This document shows, in pieces, positions 1 through 7,638 of a stretch of DNA of 64,000 nucleotides. The position numbers and the translations under genes were made by a program. The stretch's first letter is position 1. Every line of letters begins with the position of its first letter. The stretch is from Vagococcus hydrophili (GTDB lineage: Bacteria; Bacillota; Bacilli; Lactobacillales; Vagococcaceae). The notes under the pieces were generated by a model, which saw only the letters and a list, made by a program, of their open reading frames with translations, did no database searches and was not told where the DNA came from. The DNA is taken from assembly GCF_011304195.1 (NCBI RefSeq), contig NZ_CP049887.1, positions 1,984,001 through 2,048,000 on the forward strand, in the 5' to 3' direction.

Positions 1-1
1 T

Positions 2-1312
2 GAAGAAACAAAAATCGAAGGAACAACCTTAACTTTAAGAAATCCAGAAGAACTTGGTAAAGAAGCTGCTGAATTAGAAGCGTTAGTTCTTGGTATGACG
101 ATTGATATTATCACACCAGATCGTTACGGCGAGTACAGTGAAACAATCATGGATGTCCAACCAATCGCAACTAAAATTGAAGGTGATTTAGGTCACGGAA
201 TTACACGTGTGATTGATGGCGTTGTGATGGTCTTAACTGGTACTGACGAAAACGGCGTTCAAATTGGTGAGTTTGGTTCATCTGAAGGTGAATTAGATCG
301 TAATATTATGTGGGGAAGACCAGGTGCTCCTGATAAAGGTGAAATCTTTATTAAAACACAAGTAACGATTAAAGCGGGGGCAAACATGGAACGCCCTGGA
401 CCTTTGGCAGCTCATAAAGCCTCTGATTATGTGACACAACAAATCAGAGAAGCATTAAAAGTGGCTGATAGTTCTTTAATTCATAAAAAAGACGAAGTGG
501 CGCAATATCGCCGACCCGGCAAGAAAAAAGTCTTAATTATTAAAGAAATCATGGGACAAGGTGCAATGCATGATAACTTAATTATGCCAGTTGAACCTGT
601 TGGAACATTAGGTGCGAAACCTAACGTTGACTTAGGTAACTTACCAGTTATTTTAGCACCAACAGAAGTGGTTGATGGTGGTATCCATGCGTTAACGTGT
701 ATTGGACCAGCTTCAAAAGAAACGTCTCGTCATTATTGGCGTGAACCACTTGTTCTTGAAGCAATGGCTGATGAAGAAATCGACTTAGTAGGTGTGATGT
801 TTGTAGGTTCTCCACAAGCAAACTCTGAAAAATATTATGTTTCAAAACGTTTAGGTATGACGGTTGAAGCAATGGGCATTGATGGTGCGATTGTGACAAC
901 TGAAGGATTTGGTAATAACCATATTGACTTTGCTTCTCATATTGAAGAAGTTGGTAAACGTGGTATTCATGTTGTTGGAGATTCATATAGTGCGGTTCAA
1001 GGTGCTTTAGTTGTTGGTAATAAACAAATGATCGCTATGGTTGATAATAATAAATCAAAACAAGGGATTGAAAATGAAGTTTTATCTAACAACACACTTT
1101 GTAAGGAAGATGCGATTCGTGATTTAGCGATGCTTAAAACGTTAATGGGTGGCGGAACTATCAAAGAAGCTGAACGTAAGTGGAACCCTAATGTGAAAGA
1201 AAATAACCTTGAAATCATTGAAAAAACAACAGGTCAAAAAATTGATCGTGTTGACAATGAACAAATCTTACCTAAGAGTAAAAAACGCCAAGAGATTTAC
1301 GAAAAAGACTAA
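2..1312 (+). CDS. prdA: D-proline reductase proprotein PrdA, 3' part (5' end outside window)
   Basis: The frame is open from base 2, so the visible 436 residues are the C-terminal part of a protein that is usually about 630 residues. PrdA is cleaved autocatalytically to give a 45-kDa beta chain and a 23-kDa pyruvoyl alpha chain of D-proline reductase, which reduces D-proline to 5-aminovalerate. The cleavage motif ALTCIGPASKET is visible. The Cys that becomes the pyruvoyl group is codon 698-700, leaving a 204-residue alpha chain of the expected size. An internal ATG at 95 is not the real start, because homology-like sequence runs through it. It is followed 17 bp later by a small prd gene and then prdB. 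Family assignment is firm; activity is inferred. Confidence 0.93.
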   Translation, partial: EETKIEGTTLTLRNPEELGKEAAELEALVLGMTIDIITPDRYGEYSETIMDVQPIATKIEGDLGHGITRVIDGVVMVLTGTDENGVQIGEFGSSEGELDRNIMWGRPGAPDKGEIFIKTQVTIKAGANMERPGPLAAHKASDYVTQQIREALKVADSSLIHKKDEVAQYRRPGKKKVLIIKEIMGQGAMHDNLIMPVEPVGTLGAKPNVDLGNLPVILAPTEVVDGGIHALTCIGPASKETSRHYWREPLVLEAMADEEIDLVGVMFVGSPQANSEKYYVSKRLGMTVEAMGIDGAIVTTEGFGNNHIDFASHIEEVGKRGIHVVGDSYSAVQGALVVGNKQMIAMVDNNKSKQGIENEVLSNNTLCKEDAIRDLAMLKTLMGGGTIKEAERKWNPNVKENNLEIIEKTTGQKIDRVDNEQILPKSKKRQEIYEKD

Positions 1313-1329
1313 TAATCGTAGGTGAGAAA

Positions 1330-1623
1330 ATGGATGGAATAGATCAATTAAAATATGTCTCAACTGAGAGAATGTTTGAAGGAATTCTAGTAGATATTAC
1401 AGACGCAAGTGTCACAATTGATATAAAGGGACGTCTTGGACAATTCAAAATTCCAAGAAGAATGTTAATTTCAGAATATGATATTAAAATCGGTCAAGAA
1501 GTTGGTTTTATGATGTCATATCCAGAAGTTTTAAACGAAGAACCGAATGATCATTATGTGAACGCGATAACTGAGCATAACGCTAGACAAAAAAATATGA
1601 TGGAAAAGAAAGAGGAGATTTAA
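1330..1623 (+). CDS. small prd-cluster protein between prdA and prdB (CBO2463/CBO2479-like)
   Basis: A 97-residue soluble protein sits between prdA and prdB, with GTAGGTGAG upstream of its ATG. It has no signal peptide or membrane segment. The first half (GILVDITDASVTIDIKGRLGQFKIPRRMLI) reads like a small beta-barrel, and the C-terminus is charged (MMEKKEEI). Small genes of this size at this place are known from clostridial prd clusters and are, as I recall, named after CBO2463/CBO2479 of Clostridium botulinum. I know of no demonstrated biochemical role. Position suggests a part in assembly or stability of the reductase. Identity as a prd-associated protein is likely; function is unknown. Confidence 0.7.
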   Translation: MDGIDQLKYVSTERMFEGILVDITDASVTIDIKGRLGQFKIPRRMLISEYDIKIGQEVGFMMSYPEVLNEEPNDHYVNAITEHNARQKNMMEKKEEI

Positions 1624-1626
1624 ATC

Positions 1627-2352
1627 ATGACTTTAACAGTTTTTGAAGGTTTACAATCAGAGATTTATGTACCGATTACACCTAAATCTATCTTTACTCC
1701 CGTAAAAAAAGAGTTAAAAGAGATGCGTGTAGCCATGGCAACTGCTGCCGGTGTACATTTAAAAACAGATAAAAGATTTAATTTAGCAGGAGATACGTCT
1801 TATCGTGAAGTACCAGATTCAGCAACAACAGAAGAATTAATGGTTTCTCATGGTGGGTATGACAATGCTGACGTTAACCGCGACGTGAACTGTATGTTCC
1901 CAATCGATCGTTTGCATGAACTTGCTAAAGAAGGATTTATTAAAGAAGTAGCCCCAACTCACTTTGGTTTCATGGGTGGTGGGGGAGATCAGGACGCCTT
2001 TCATGACGTAACTGGTCCAGAAATTGCTCAAAAATTAGTGGAAGAAGACGTTGATGCAGTTGTCTTAACAGCTGGTTGAGGGACTTGCCACAGAACTGCC
2101 GTGATCGTGCAGAGAGCTATTGAGGAAGCAGGAATTCCTACAATTTTAATCGCCGCCCTACCTCCAGTAGTGCGACAAAATGGTTCACCAAGAGCCGTAG
2201 CACCACTTGTACCAATGGGAGCTAATGCTGGAGAACCACACAATATTGAAATGCAAACAGGTATCTTAAAAGATACATTAAACGAATTAGTAGCAATTGA
2301 AACACCAGGAAAAATTGTTAGTTTACCTTATGAGTATATCGCTCACGTTTAA
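1627..2352 (+). CDS. prdB: D-proline reductase selenoprotein subunit PrdB (TGA read as Sec)
   Basis: An ORF of 150 codons ends at TGA 2077-2079, but the same frame continues with 90 more codons to TAA at 2350-2352, giving 241 residues, the usual PrdB length. The TGA falls in TAG-U-GTCHRTAV, so Sec151 and Cys154 form a UxxC redox motif. PrdB is the 26-kDa selenoprotein subunit that works with the pyruvoyl alpha chain of PrdA in D-proline reduction. The residues after the TGA (IPTILIAALPPVVRQNGSPRAVAPLVPMGANAGEPH) are clearly coding and conserved-looking. RBS GAGGAG precedes ATG 1627. A complete Sec machinery lies 3.4 kb downstream. Automated callers are likely to split or truncate this gene. 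Confidence 0.95.
2077..2112 (+). promoter_or_regulatory. UGA(Sec) codon and SECIS-like hairpin in prdB
   Basis: Downstream of the TGA at 2077-2079, bases 2096-2112 can fold as CUGC-CG-UGAU-CG-U-GCAG. This is a 4-bp stem, a 2-bp upper stem, a tetraloop with G in its second position, and a single bulged U at 2108. The hairpin begins 16 nt after the UGA. Bacterial SECIS elements lie just inside the coding region after the UGA and present a G near the start of the apical loop plus a bulged U to the SelB C-terminal domain. The fold was drawn by eye, with no energy calculation. The bulge lies on the 3' side, unlike E. coli fdhF. Confidence 0.7.
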
Positions 2353-2394
2353 TAGGTAATTGGGTTTAACAGTCAAAATAGAAAGGCTGGTTGA

Positions 2395-3132
2395 ATGATG
2401 AATAAAGAGTTAAAGATTAAAGCCTTTCATATGGAAAAGGTGACATCAGGAGACAGATTTCAATTAGACCCAAAAGCCTTACAAATTAAAGCAACACACG
2501 ACTTTAGCGAACCAGATTTTAAAGAAGTATCGATTCAGCTATTAGCACCGAATCATCACGAAGTTGAAACCAACACGATTATGGATATTATTCCGATTTC
2601 CACAAAAGTGTTGGGGAAACTTGGTGAGGGAATCACTCACACATTAACTGGTGTGTACGTGGTTTTAACTGGTGCCATTGAACAGGGTGAGCAGATGCAT
2701 GAGTTTGGTTCATCTGAAGGCATATTATCAGAAAATTTGAAGTTAAACAGAGTAGGCACGCCTCTTGATACGGACTATATCATTCATATTGATATTTTAG
2801 CGAATCAAGAGGTAAGTTTTACTCGTGAATTATGTTTAAAAATGTTTGAGTGGACGGATAATTATATTGGGGAAATAAGAGAATTATTAAAAATGATGGA
2901 AGGTCGTGCTTCTTCTGAGGTGCACACCTATGTTGAAACATTCAATGAAGGTAAACCTAGAGTCGTACTTGTGAAACAAGTCGCAGGTCAAGGAGCTATG
3001 TATGATAATTTGGTTTTCCCAGATGAACCTAGTGGGTTTTCAGGTGGGACTTCTATTATCGACATGAACAATGTTCCAATCATTATTTCACCCAATGAAT
3101 ATCGTGATGGGGCTATAAGAGCTATGGTCTAA
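2395..3132 (+). CDS. prdD: PrdD, proline reductase cluster protein homologous to the PrdA beta part
   Basis: This 245-residue protein resembles PrdA upstream of its cleavage site: TNTIMDIIPISTKVLGKLGEGITHTLTGVYVVLTG and MHEFGSSEG match PrdA ETIMDVQPIATKIEGDLGHGITRVIDGVVMVLTG and GEFGSSEG. VAGQGAMYDNLVFP matches IMGQGAMHDNLIMP. It ends at GAIRAMV, exactly where PrdA has GIHALT followed by the pyruvoyl Cys. It is a standalone paralogue of the beta portion and partners prdE, which starts 29 bp later. Clostridial prd clusters carry the same pair; their role is not settled, and they are not catalytic subunits of the purified enzyme. The RBS is AAAGG, with tandem ATG codons at 2395 and 2398. Confidence 0.85.
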   Translation: MMNKELKIKAFHMEKVTSGDRFQLDPKALQIKATHDFSEPDFKEVSIQLLAPNHHEVETNTIMDIIPISTKVLGKLGEGITHTLTGVYVVLTGAIEQGEQMHEFGSSEGILSENLKLNRVGTPLDTDYIIHIDILANQEVSFTRELCLKMFEWTDNYIGEIRELLKMMEGRASSEVHTYVETFNEGKPRVVLVKQVAGQGAMYDNLVFPDEPSGFSGGTSIIDMNNVPIIISPNEYRDGAIRAMV

Positions 3133-3161
3133 TGTTTTTGTAAAAAGAAAGAGGGACAACT

Positions 3162-3638
3162 ATGGGAATAGGACCTTCGACAAAAGAAACGACACTGCAC
3201 CATTTTAGAGATCCACTAGTTGATTGTTTAGCATGTGACCCAGATATTAATTTCTTGGGTGTTGTCGTTGTAGGCACGCCTCAAGATAATAAGATGAAAC
3301 ATTTTGTGGGGAATAGAACAGCAACATGGGTTAAAAGTATGGGCTGTGACGGAGCAATTGTCTCAACAGATGGTTGGGGAAATTCAGATATTGATTTTGC
3401 CAACACATTAGAAGAAATAGGAAAACGTGACGTAAGCGTAATTGGTTTAAAATTTATTGGCAAACAAGCGAAGTTTGTTGTTGAAAATGACTTTACTAAC
3501 TATGTTCTTGATTTTAATAAGTCAGAATTAGGCATTGAAACGGAAGTTGTTGGTGAAAATACAATAGATAGTCGAGATGCAAGTCTTGCACTGGCATCAA
3601 TTAAACTAAAAATGCGAAAAGATAAGCAGGTAAAATAA
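3162..3638 (+). CDS. prdE: PrdE, proline reductase cluster protein homologous to the PrdA alpha part
   Basis: The 158-residue product aligns with the PrdA alpha chain from its first residue: MGIGPSTKETTLHHFRDPLV against TCIGPASKETSRHYWREPLV, and VKSMGCDGAIVSTDGWGNSDIDFANTLEEIGKRDVSVIG against VEAMGIDGAIVTTEGFGNNHIDFASHIEEVGKRGIHVVG. The residue at the position of the pyruvoyl-forming Cys is Gly2, so no pyruvoyl group can form here. A good RBS (AAGAGGGACA) and a 29-bp gap from prdD argue for a separate gene and not a broken one. It probably pairs with PrdD as a non-catalytic homologue of the processed PrdA heterodimer. The precise role is unknown. Confidence 0.85.
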   Translation: MGIGPSTKETTLHHFRDPLVDCLACDPDINFLGVVVVGTPQDNKMKHFVGNRTATWVKSMGCDGAIVSTDGWGNSDIDFANTLEEIGKRDVSVIGLKFIGKQAKFVVENDFTNYVLDFNKSELGIETEVVGENTIDSRDASLALASIKLKMRKDKQVK

Positions 3639-3664
3639 CTTTTTTGAGGGGAGTCGTTTTAAAA

Positions 3665-4681
3665 GTGAAATTTTCAAAAATGATGACAGCAATTGATACA
3701 CATACAGCTGGAGAAGCAGCGCGCTTGGTAATTGGAGGAATTCCAAAATTTCCAGGGAAAACAATGGCTGAGAAAAAAGAATATTTAGCAACACAAAAAG
3801 ATTATTTGAGAACAGCAATGATGCATGAACCTCGTGGACACAACGAAATGTTTGGGGCGTTTATTTGTGAGCCAGTTCACGATGAAGCGGACTACGGAAT
3901 TATCTTTATGGATGCAGGTGGTTACTTAAATATGTGTGGTCACAACACGATTGCAGCAATGACTGCAGCGGTTGAAACTGGTTGGGTTGATGTTGAACCA
4001 GGTCAAAGAGAAGTTAAAATTTGTCAAGATACGCCAGCTGGATTAGTTCATGGTGAGGTTCATTTAAGTGAAGATTACTATGCTGAATCAGTATCTTTTG
4101 AAAACGTGGAATCATTCCTTTATAAAAAAGGTGTCAAAGTGAATGTTCCAGAAATTGGTGAATTAACGATTGATATTTCATTTGGTGGAAGTTTCTTCGC
4201 GATTCTACCAGCTAAAGATTTAGGGTTAGAAATCAAACCTGAGAATGCTTCTAAGTTTTCAGAACTGGGAATTAAAATTCGCGACGCTGTGAATGAACAA
4301 ATTGAAATACAACATCCAACCTTATCACATATTCAAACTGTTGATTTAGTTGAAATTTACGGACCAGCAACAAGTCCTGATGCAACGTATCAAAATGTGG
4401 TTGTTTTTGGTGATGGTCAAGTGGACCGTTCTCCGTGTGGGACTGGAACAAGTGCGAAACTTGCCACACTTTATGCTAAAGGTGAAATGGGTGTTGGTGA
4501 TACGTTTATTTACGAAAGTATTTTAGGTACTAAATTTAAAGGCGAAGTGGTTCGAACAGCTAAATTAGGCGACTATGAAGCAATCATTCCGCGTGTCACA
4601 GGTTCAGCAAATATTAATGGATTCAATACATTTTTAATCGATCCCAAAGATCCGCTTAAAGATGGTTTTGTTCTAGGTTAG
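3665..4681 (+). CDS. prdF: proline racemase PrdF
   Basis: Cofactor-independent proline racemase converts L-proline to the D-proline used by PrdA/PrdB. Both catalytic cysteines are present in their family motifs: Cys91 in GGYLNMCGHNT and Cys258 in DRSPCGTGTSA. The N-terminus KFSKMMTAIDTHTAGEAARLVIGGIP and the C-terminus VTGSANINGFNTFLIDPKDPLKDGFVL are typical. I chose GTG 3665 (338 residues) because GAGGGGAG lies 10 bp upstream; the longer TTG start at 3644 overlaps that RBS. ATG 3680 is a third option. The gene follows prdE by 26 bp and is followed by a membrane protein gene at 15 bp, consistent with one transcript. Confidence 0.95.
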   Translation: MKFSKMMTAIDTHTAGEAARLVIGGIPKFPGKTMAEKKEYLATQKDYLRTAMMHEPRGHNEMFGAFICEPVHDEADYGIIFMDAGGYLNMCGHNTIAAMTAAVETGWVDVEPGQREVKICQDTPAGLVHGEVHLSEDYYAESVSFENVESFLYKKGVKVNVPEIGELTIDISFGGSFFAILPAKDLGLEIKPENASKFSELGIKIRDAVNEQIEIQHPTLSHIQTVDLVEIYGPATSPDATYQNVVVFGDGQVDRSPCGTGTSAKLATLYAKGEMGVGDTFIYESILGTKFKGEVVRTAKLGDYEAIIPRVTGSANINGFNTFLIDPKDPLKDGFVLG

Positions 4682-4696
4682 AAGGGAAGTAATAAG

Positions 4697-5569
4697 ATGG
4701 TAGCAGTTTTATTAGGAATTTTAGGATTATTACTTCTTTACTACGTATTTTTCTTAGTGAAAGATTTAATCGCAAACAAAGCTAATTTAGGTAAAGGAAG
4801 TCTTCCGGTGGCATTCGGGATTGGATTTGTGACGGACTTTTTAGATGTTTTAGGAATTGGTAGCTTTGCGCCAACAACAATGCTTCTTCAAATGACGAAG
4901 TATTTAGATGATGATAAAAAATTACCAGGAACTCTAAATGTGGCTCATACAATTCCGGTTATGATTGAAGCATTTATTATGATTAAAGTTGTAAAAGTTG
5001 CACCCTTAACTTTATTATCATTAGTATTTGCGGCAATTATCGGGTCTTTTGTAGGATCGAAAACAGTAACAAAATTACCAGAGAAAAAAGTACAATTTTA
5101 TGTTGGACTTGCTCTAGTTGCCACAGCGTTTATTATGGGCGCTAAACAAATGGGGTGGCTTGCCATGTTAGGTGATGGTAATACAGCGACAGCCTTAACG
5201 GGTGGAAAATTAATTATTGGTATTGTTGGGAACTTCATTTTTGGTGCTTTAATGACAATCGGTGTTGGTCTTTATGCGCCATGTATGGCAATGGTTTATC
5301 TATTAGGTCTTCAACCAATTGTTGCAATGCCTATTATGATGGCTTCATGTGCTGGTTTAATGCCAGTAGCCAGTGCTGAATTTATTAAGACTGGAGATTA
5401 CTCACGTAAAGCTGTTATCGGTATTACAATAGGTGGTATCATCGGTGTTATTATTGCAGCCAACGTTGTGACAAACATTCCAATGGATATTTTAACTTGG
5501 ATTATTATCTGTGTCATTATTTATACAGGAATTACTTATATCATGAAGAGCAAAAAAAATATCGCATAA
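4697..5569 (+). CDS. TauE/SafE-family membrane transporter, last gene of the prd operon
   Basis: The 290-residue protein is very hydrophobic, with about eight membrane segments in two repeat-like halves. The motif GIGFVTDFLDVLGIGSFAPTT and the second-half GALMTIGVGLYAPCMAMVYLLG are characteristic of the TauE/SafE (DUF81) family. Members are proposed anion or organosulfonate exporters; sulfite, sulfoacetate and similar substrates are known. It has its own RBS (AAGGGAAG) and starts 15 bp after prdF, ahead of a terminator, so it is co-transcribed with prd. Co-transcription suggests transport of a substrate or product of the pathway (proline, 5-aminovalerate) or of a selenium/sulfur oxyanion. That is inference; no substrate can be read from the sequence. 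Confidence 0.8.
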   Translation: MVAVLLGILGLLLLYYVFFLVKDLIANKANLGKGSLPVAFGIGFVTDFLDVLGIGSFAPTTMLLQMTKYLDDDKKLPGTLNVAHTIPVMIEAFIMIKVVKVAPLTLLSLVFAAIIGSFVGSKTVTKLPEKKVQFYVGLALVATAFIMGAKQMGWLAMLGDGNTATALTGGKLIIGIVGNFIFGALMTIGVGLYAPCMAMVYLLGLQPIVAMPIMMASCAGLMPVASAEFIKTGDYSRKAVIGITIGGIIGVIIAANVVTNIPMDILTWIIICVIIYTGITYIMKSKKNIA

Positions 5570-5580
5570 CATTAAATAAG

Positions 5581-5630
5581 TTCGAGAATAAAGCTCTTTT
5601 TAAAACTTTATCCTCGAACTGTTTGTTTTA
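5581..5630 (+). terminator. terminator after the prd operon
   Basis: A 13-bp inverted repeat (5581-5593 with 5606-5618, one mismatch) with a 12-nt loop is followed by a T-rich tract, CTGTTTGTTTTA. It separates the prd operon from the selenium operon, so selD needs its own promoter in 5631-5711. I could not pick a convincing -35/-10 pair there. Confidence 0.75.
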
Positions 5631-5711
5631 TCTGTTAAAATAACAATATAACGATTGTGATTTCGTTTTCATTGTATGGTTATTTTAATAGATAAATAGG
5701 AGATGACGTAA

Positions 5712-6734
5712 ATGGAAGATTTAGAACAATTAATCGTATGTGGTGGTTGCAATGCTAAAATCGGTCCCGGTGATTTAGGTGATCTTTTAGCAGATTTACC
5801 TAAAGCAACTAGTGATAAATTATTGGTTGGTTTTGAAAATACAGATGATGCAGCGGTTATCAAAATTAGTGATGAACAAGTCTTGATACAAACCTTAGAC
5901 TTTTTTCCAACCATGGTTAGTGATCCATATTTGTTTGGAAAAATTGCGGCAGCCAATGCCTTGAGTGATGTTTATGCAATGGGTGGAACCGTTCTTTCAG
6001 CCCTTAATATTGTGGCATTTCCAGAAGAAAAAAATCTACTCATTTTAAAAGAAATTTTAAGGGGTGGCGCGGAAAAAGTTCTAGAAGCTGGTGGTATCTT
6101 AGCTGGTGGACATTCGATTCATGATCATTCAGTGAAGTATGGTTTATCAGTTACTGGAACGGCCCATCCCGATGAAGTTTTAATGAACAATTCAGGTCAA
6201 GTGGGAGATCATTTGATTTTAACAAAACCACTTGGTGTGGGGATTATTACGACAGGTTTTAGTGTGGGAGAAATTTCTCAAGAATCCTTTGAACAAGCGA
6301 CTAATTATATGCAAACTTTGAATAAATATGCAATGGATGTGATGAAGAAATATCCGATTAATAGTTGTACAGATGTTACTGGATTTGGACTTCTAGGTCA
6401 TTTACATGAAATGCTTCATGGAGAATTATCAGCTGAAATAGATAGTCAAAGACTTCCTTTTATTGAAGAAGCCTATTACGGTGCGAAAGAATTTATTCTA
6501 ACAGCAGGTGGACAACGTAACCGAAATTATTTATCAGAGTTTGTCTCTTTTGAAATTGATGATTTTGGGATTGAAGAATTATTATTTGATCCTCAAACCT
6601 CAGGTGGTCTCTTAGTTAGTGTTCCAGAAGAGGTTGTGCCTAAAATGCTTTTTGAATTAAAAGAAAAAGGCATTTTCGCAGAAGATTTTGGTCAGATTAT
6701 TGAAAAAACAACGAATGAAATAATTGTAAAATAG
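5712..6734 (+). CDS. selD: selenide, water dikinase SelD
   Basis: SelD makes selenophosphate from selenide and ATP, the selenium donor for Sec-tRNA synthesis by SelA. The N-terminal VCGGCNAKIGPGDL holds Cys13 and Lys16, spaced as the catalytic Cys17/Lys20 pair of E. coli SelD. Further family signatures are DDAAVIKI, LSDVYAMGG, GGHSIHDHSVKYGLSVTG, TDVTGFGLLGHLHEM and FDPQTSGGLL. The active-site position is Cys, not Sec. At 340 residues it is normal length. It is the first gene of a tightly packed run with yedF, DUF3343, selB, a desulfurase and selA. The RBS is AGGAGATGACG. Confidence 0.97.
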   Translation: MEDLEQLIVCGGCNAKIGPGDLGDLLADLPKATSDKLLVGFENTDDAAVIKISDEQVLIQTLDFFPTMVSDPYLFGKIAAANALSDVYAMGGTVLSALNIVAFPEEKNLLILKEILRGGAEKVLEAGGILAGGHSIHDHSVKYGLSVTGTAHPDEVLMNNSGQVGDHLILTKPLGVGIITTGFSVGEISQESFEQATNYMQTLNKYAMDVMKKYPINSCTDVTGFGLLGHLHEMLHGELSAEIDSQRLPFIEEAYYGAKEFILTAGGQRNRNYLSEFVSFEIDDFGIEELLFDPQTSGGLLVSVPEEVVPKMLFELKEKGIFAEDFGQIIEKTTNEIIVK

Positions 6735-6750
6735 AAAGGTGAGAAAAAGT

Positions 6751-7359
6751 ATGTTTGAAATTGATGCAAAAGGAATGGCATGTCCATTACCTGTGATTAA
6801 AACCAAAAAGGCGCTAAAAGAAAATAAAGAAGTGACAACCATTGTGGATAATGAAATTGCGACACAAAATTTAAAGAAATTAGCGGAACAATTACAATTA
6901 AACTATCAGGTTGAGAAAATATCAGATTCTCATTATATTACTGTGATTAGTCATGATGAAATTACAAATAATATAGACTCTACTTATTCTGGAGAAAACA
7001 CAGTAGCGGTGTTACCAGAAAAATTAGGTTATACAGTAGTGTTAGATACCAATATCATGGGGCGTGGGTCGGATGAATTGGGCGCTAATTTGATGAAAGC
7101 TTTCGTTTATTCTCTACTTGAACAAGATGAATTGCCTGAAACAATTATTTGTTATAACAGCGGGGTGAAATTAACGGTAGAAGGCTCAGATTGCTTAGAG
7201 GATCTCTTACAAATGAAAGAACAAGGCGTTGCATTTTATTCATGTGGTGCTTGTCTTAATTATTATGAATTAACTGAAAAATTAGCAGTTGGCGAAGTGA
7301 CTAACATGTACCGAATTGTTGAGATGATGCAATCAGCGGTTAAAATAGTTAAACCTTAG
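6751..7359 (+). CDS. yedF: YedF-type sulfurtransferase-like selenium metabolism protein
   Basis: This 202-residue protein has two parts. Residues 1-70 are a TusA-like domain with the CPLPVIKTKKAL motif and its reactive Cys. Residues about 95-200 are a DsrE-like domain containing SCGACLNYY. This two-domain form is the selenium-metabolism YedF family found beside selD in selenium-using bacteria; it may carry selenium or sulfur as a persulfide-type intermediate, though this is not proven. The start is ATG 6751, with AAAGGTGAG at 6735-6743. The upstream GTG at 6739 lies inside that RBS. It starts 16 bp after the selD stop. Confidence 0.9.
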   Translation: MFEIDAKGMACPLPVIKTKKALKENKEVTTIVDNEIATQNLKKLAEQLQLNYQVEKISDSHYITVISHDEITNNIDSTYSGENTVAVLPEKLGYTVVLDTNIMGRGSDELGANLMKAFVYSLLEQDELPETIICYNSGVKLTVEGSDCLEDLLQMKEQGVAFYSCGACLNYYELTEKLAVGEVTNMYRIVEMMQSAVKIVKP

Positions 7360-7371
7360 GAGGTTATTAAA

Positions 7372-7632
7372 ATGAAAGAGTACGGAATTCTTTTGTTTTC
7401 TTCCACTCATTATGCCATGGAGGCTGAAAAATTTTTAAAAGAAGCATTGCTTCCAGCTAGAATTATTTCTACACCAGAAAAGATAAAAAAAAGCTGTGGT
7501 TTTTCTTTGAAATATACCATTGAAAAAGAAGAGGAAATTATTCATTTATTAGATGATAAAGAAATTTTATATGAAGGGGTTTATCATGCCAGTGGTAAGG
7601 GGTTGGCGATTGATTATCGAAAGGTTGGCTAG
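7372..7632 (+). CDS. DUF3343 protein of the selenium operon
   Basis: An 86-residue protein beginning MKEYGILLFSSTHYAMEAEKFL, the usual N-terminus of DUF3343 proteins, with KKSCGFSLKYTI in the middle, which contributes one conserved-looking Cys. DUF3343 proteins are repeatedly found next to yedF and selD, and a role as a selenium or sulfur carrier or putative Se-binding partner has been proposed but not shown. It is soluble with no signal peptide. RBS TAGGAGG lies 8 bp upstream, and selB begins 6 bp after its stop, so translation is probably coupled. Confidence 0.85.
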   Translation: MKEYGILLFSSTHYAMEAEKFLKEALLPARIISTPEKIKKSCGFSLKYTIEKEEEIIHLLDDKEILYEGVYHASGKGLAIDYRKVG

Positions 7633-7638
7633 AGGATT

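Noticed and set aside
95-97. ATG 95 as the start of the first gene
   Set aside because: The frame is open back to base 2 with coding-like residues, no RBS precedes the ATG, and PrdA is much longer.
2077-2079. TGA as a true stop that splits prdB into two ORFs
   Set aside because: Coding sequence continues in the same frame with conserved-looking residues, the full length fits PrdB, and the Sec machinery is encoded nearby.
3130-3165. prdD and prdE as one frameshifted PrdA-like gene
   Set aside because: Each has a proper stop or start, prdE has its own RBS, and separate prdD and prdE genes are normal in prd clusters.
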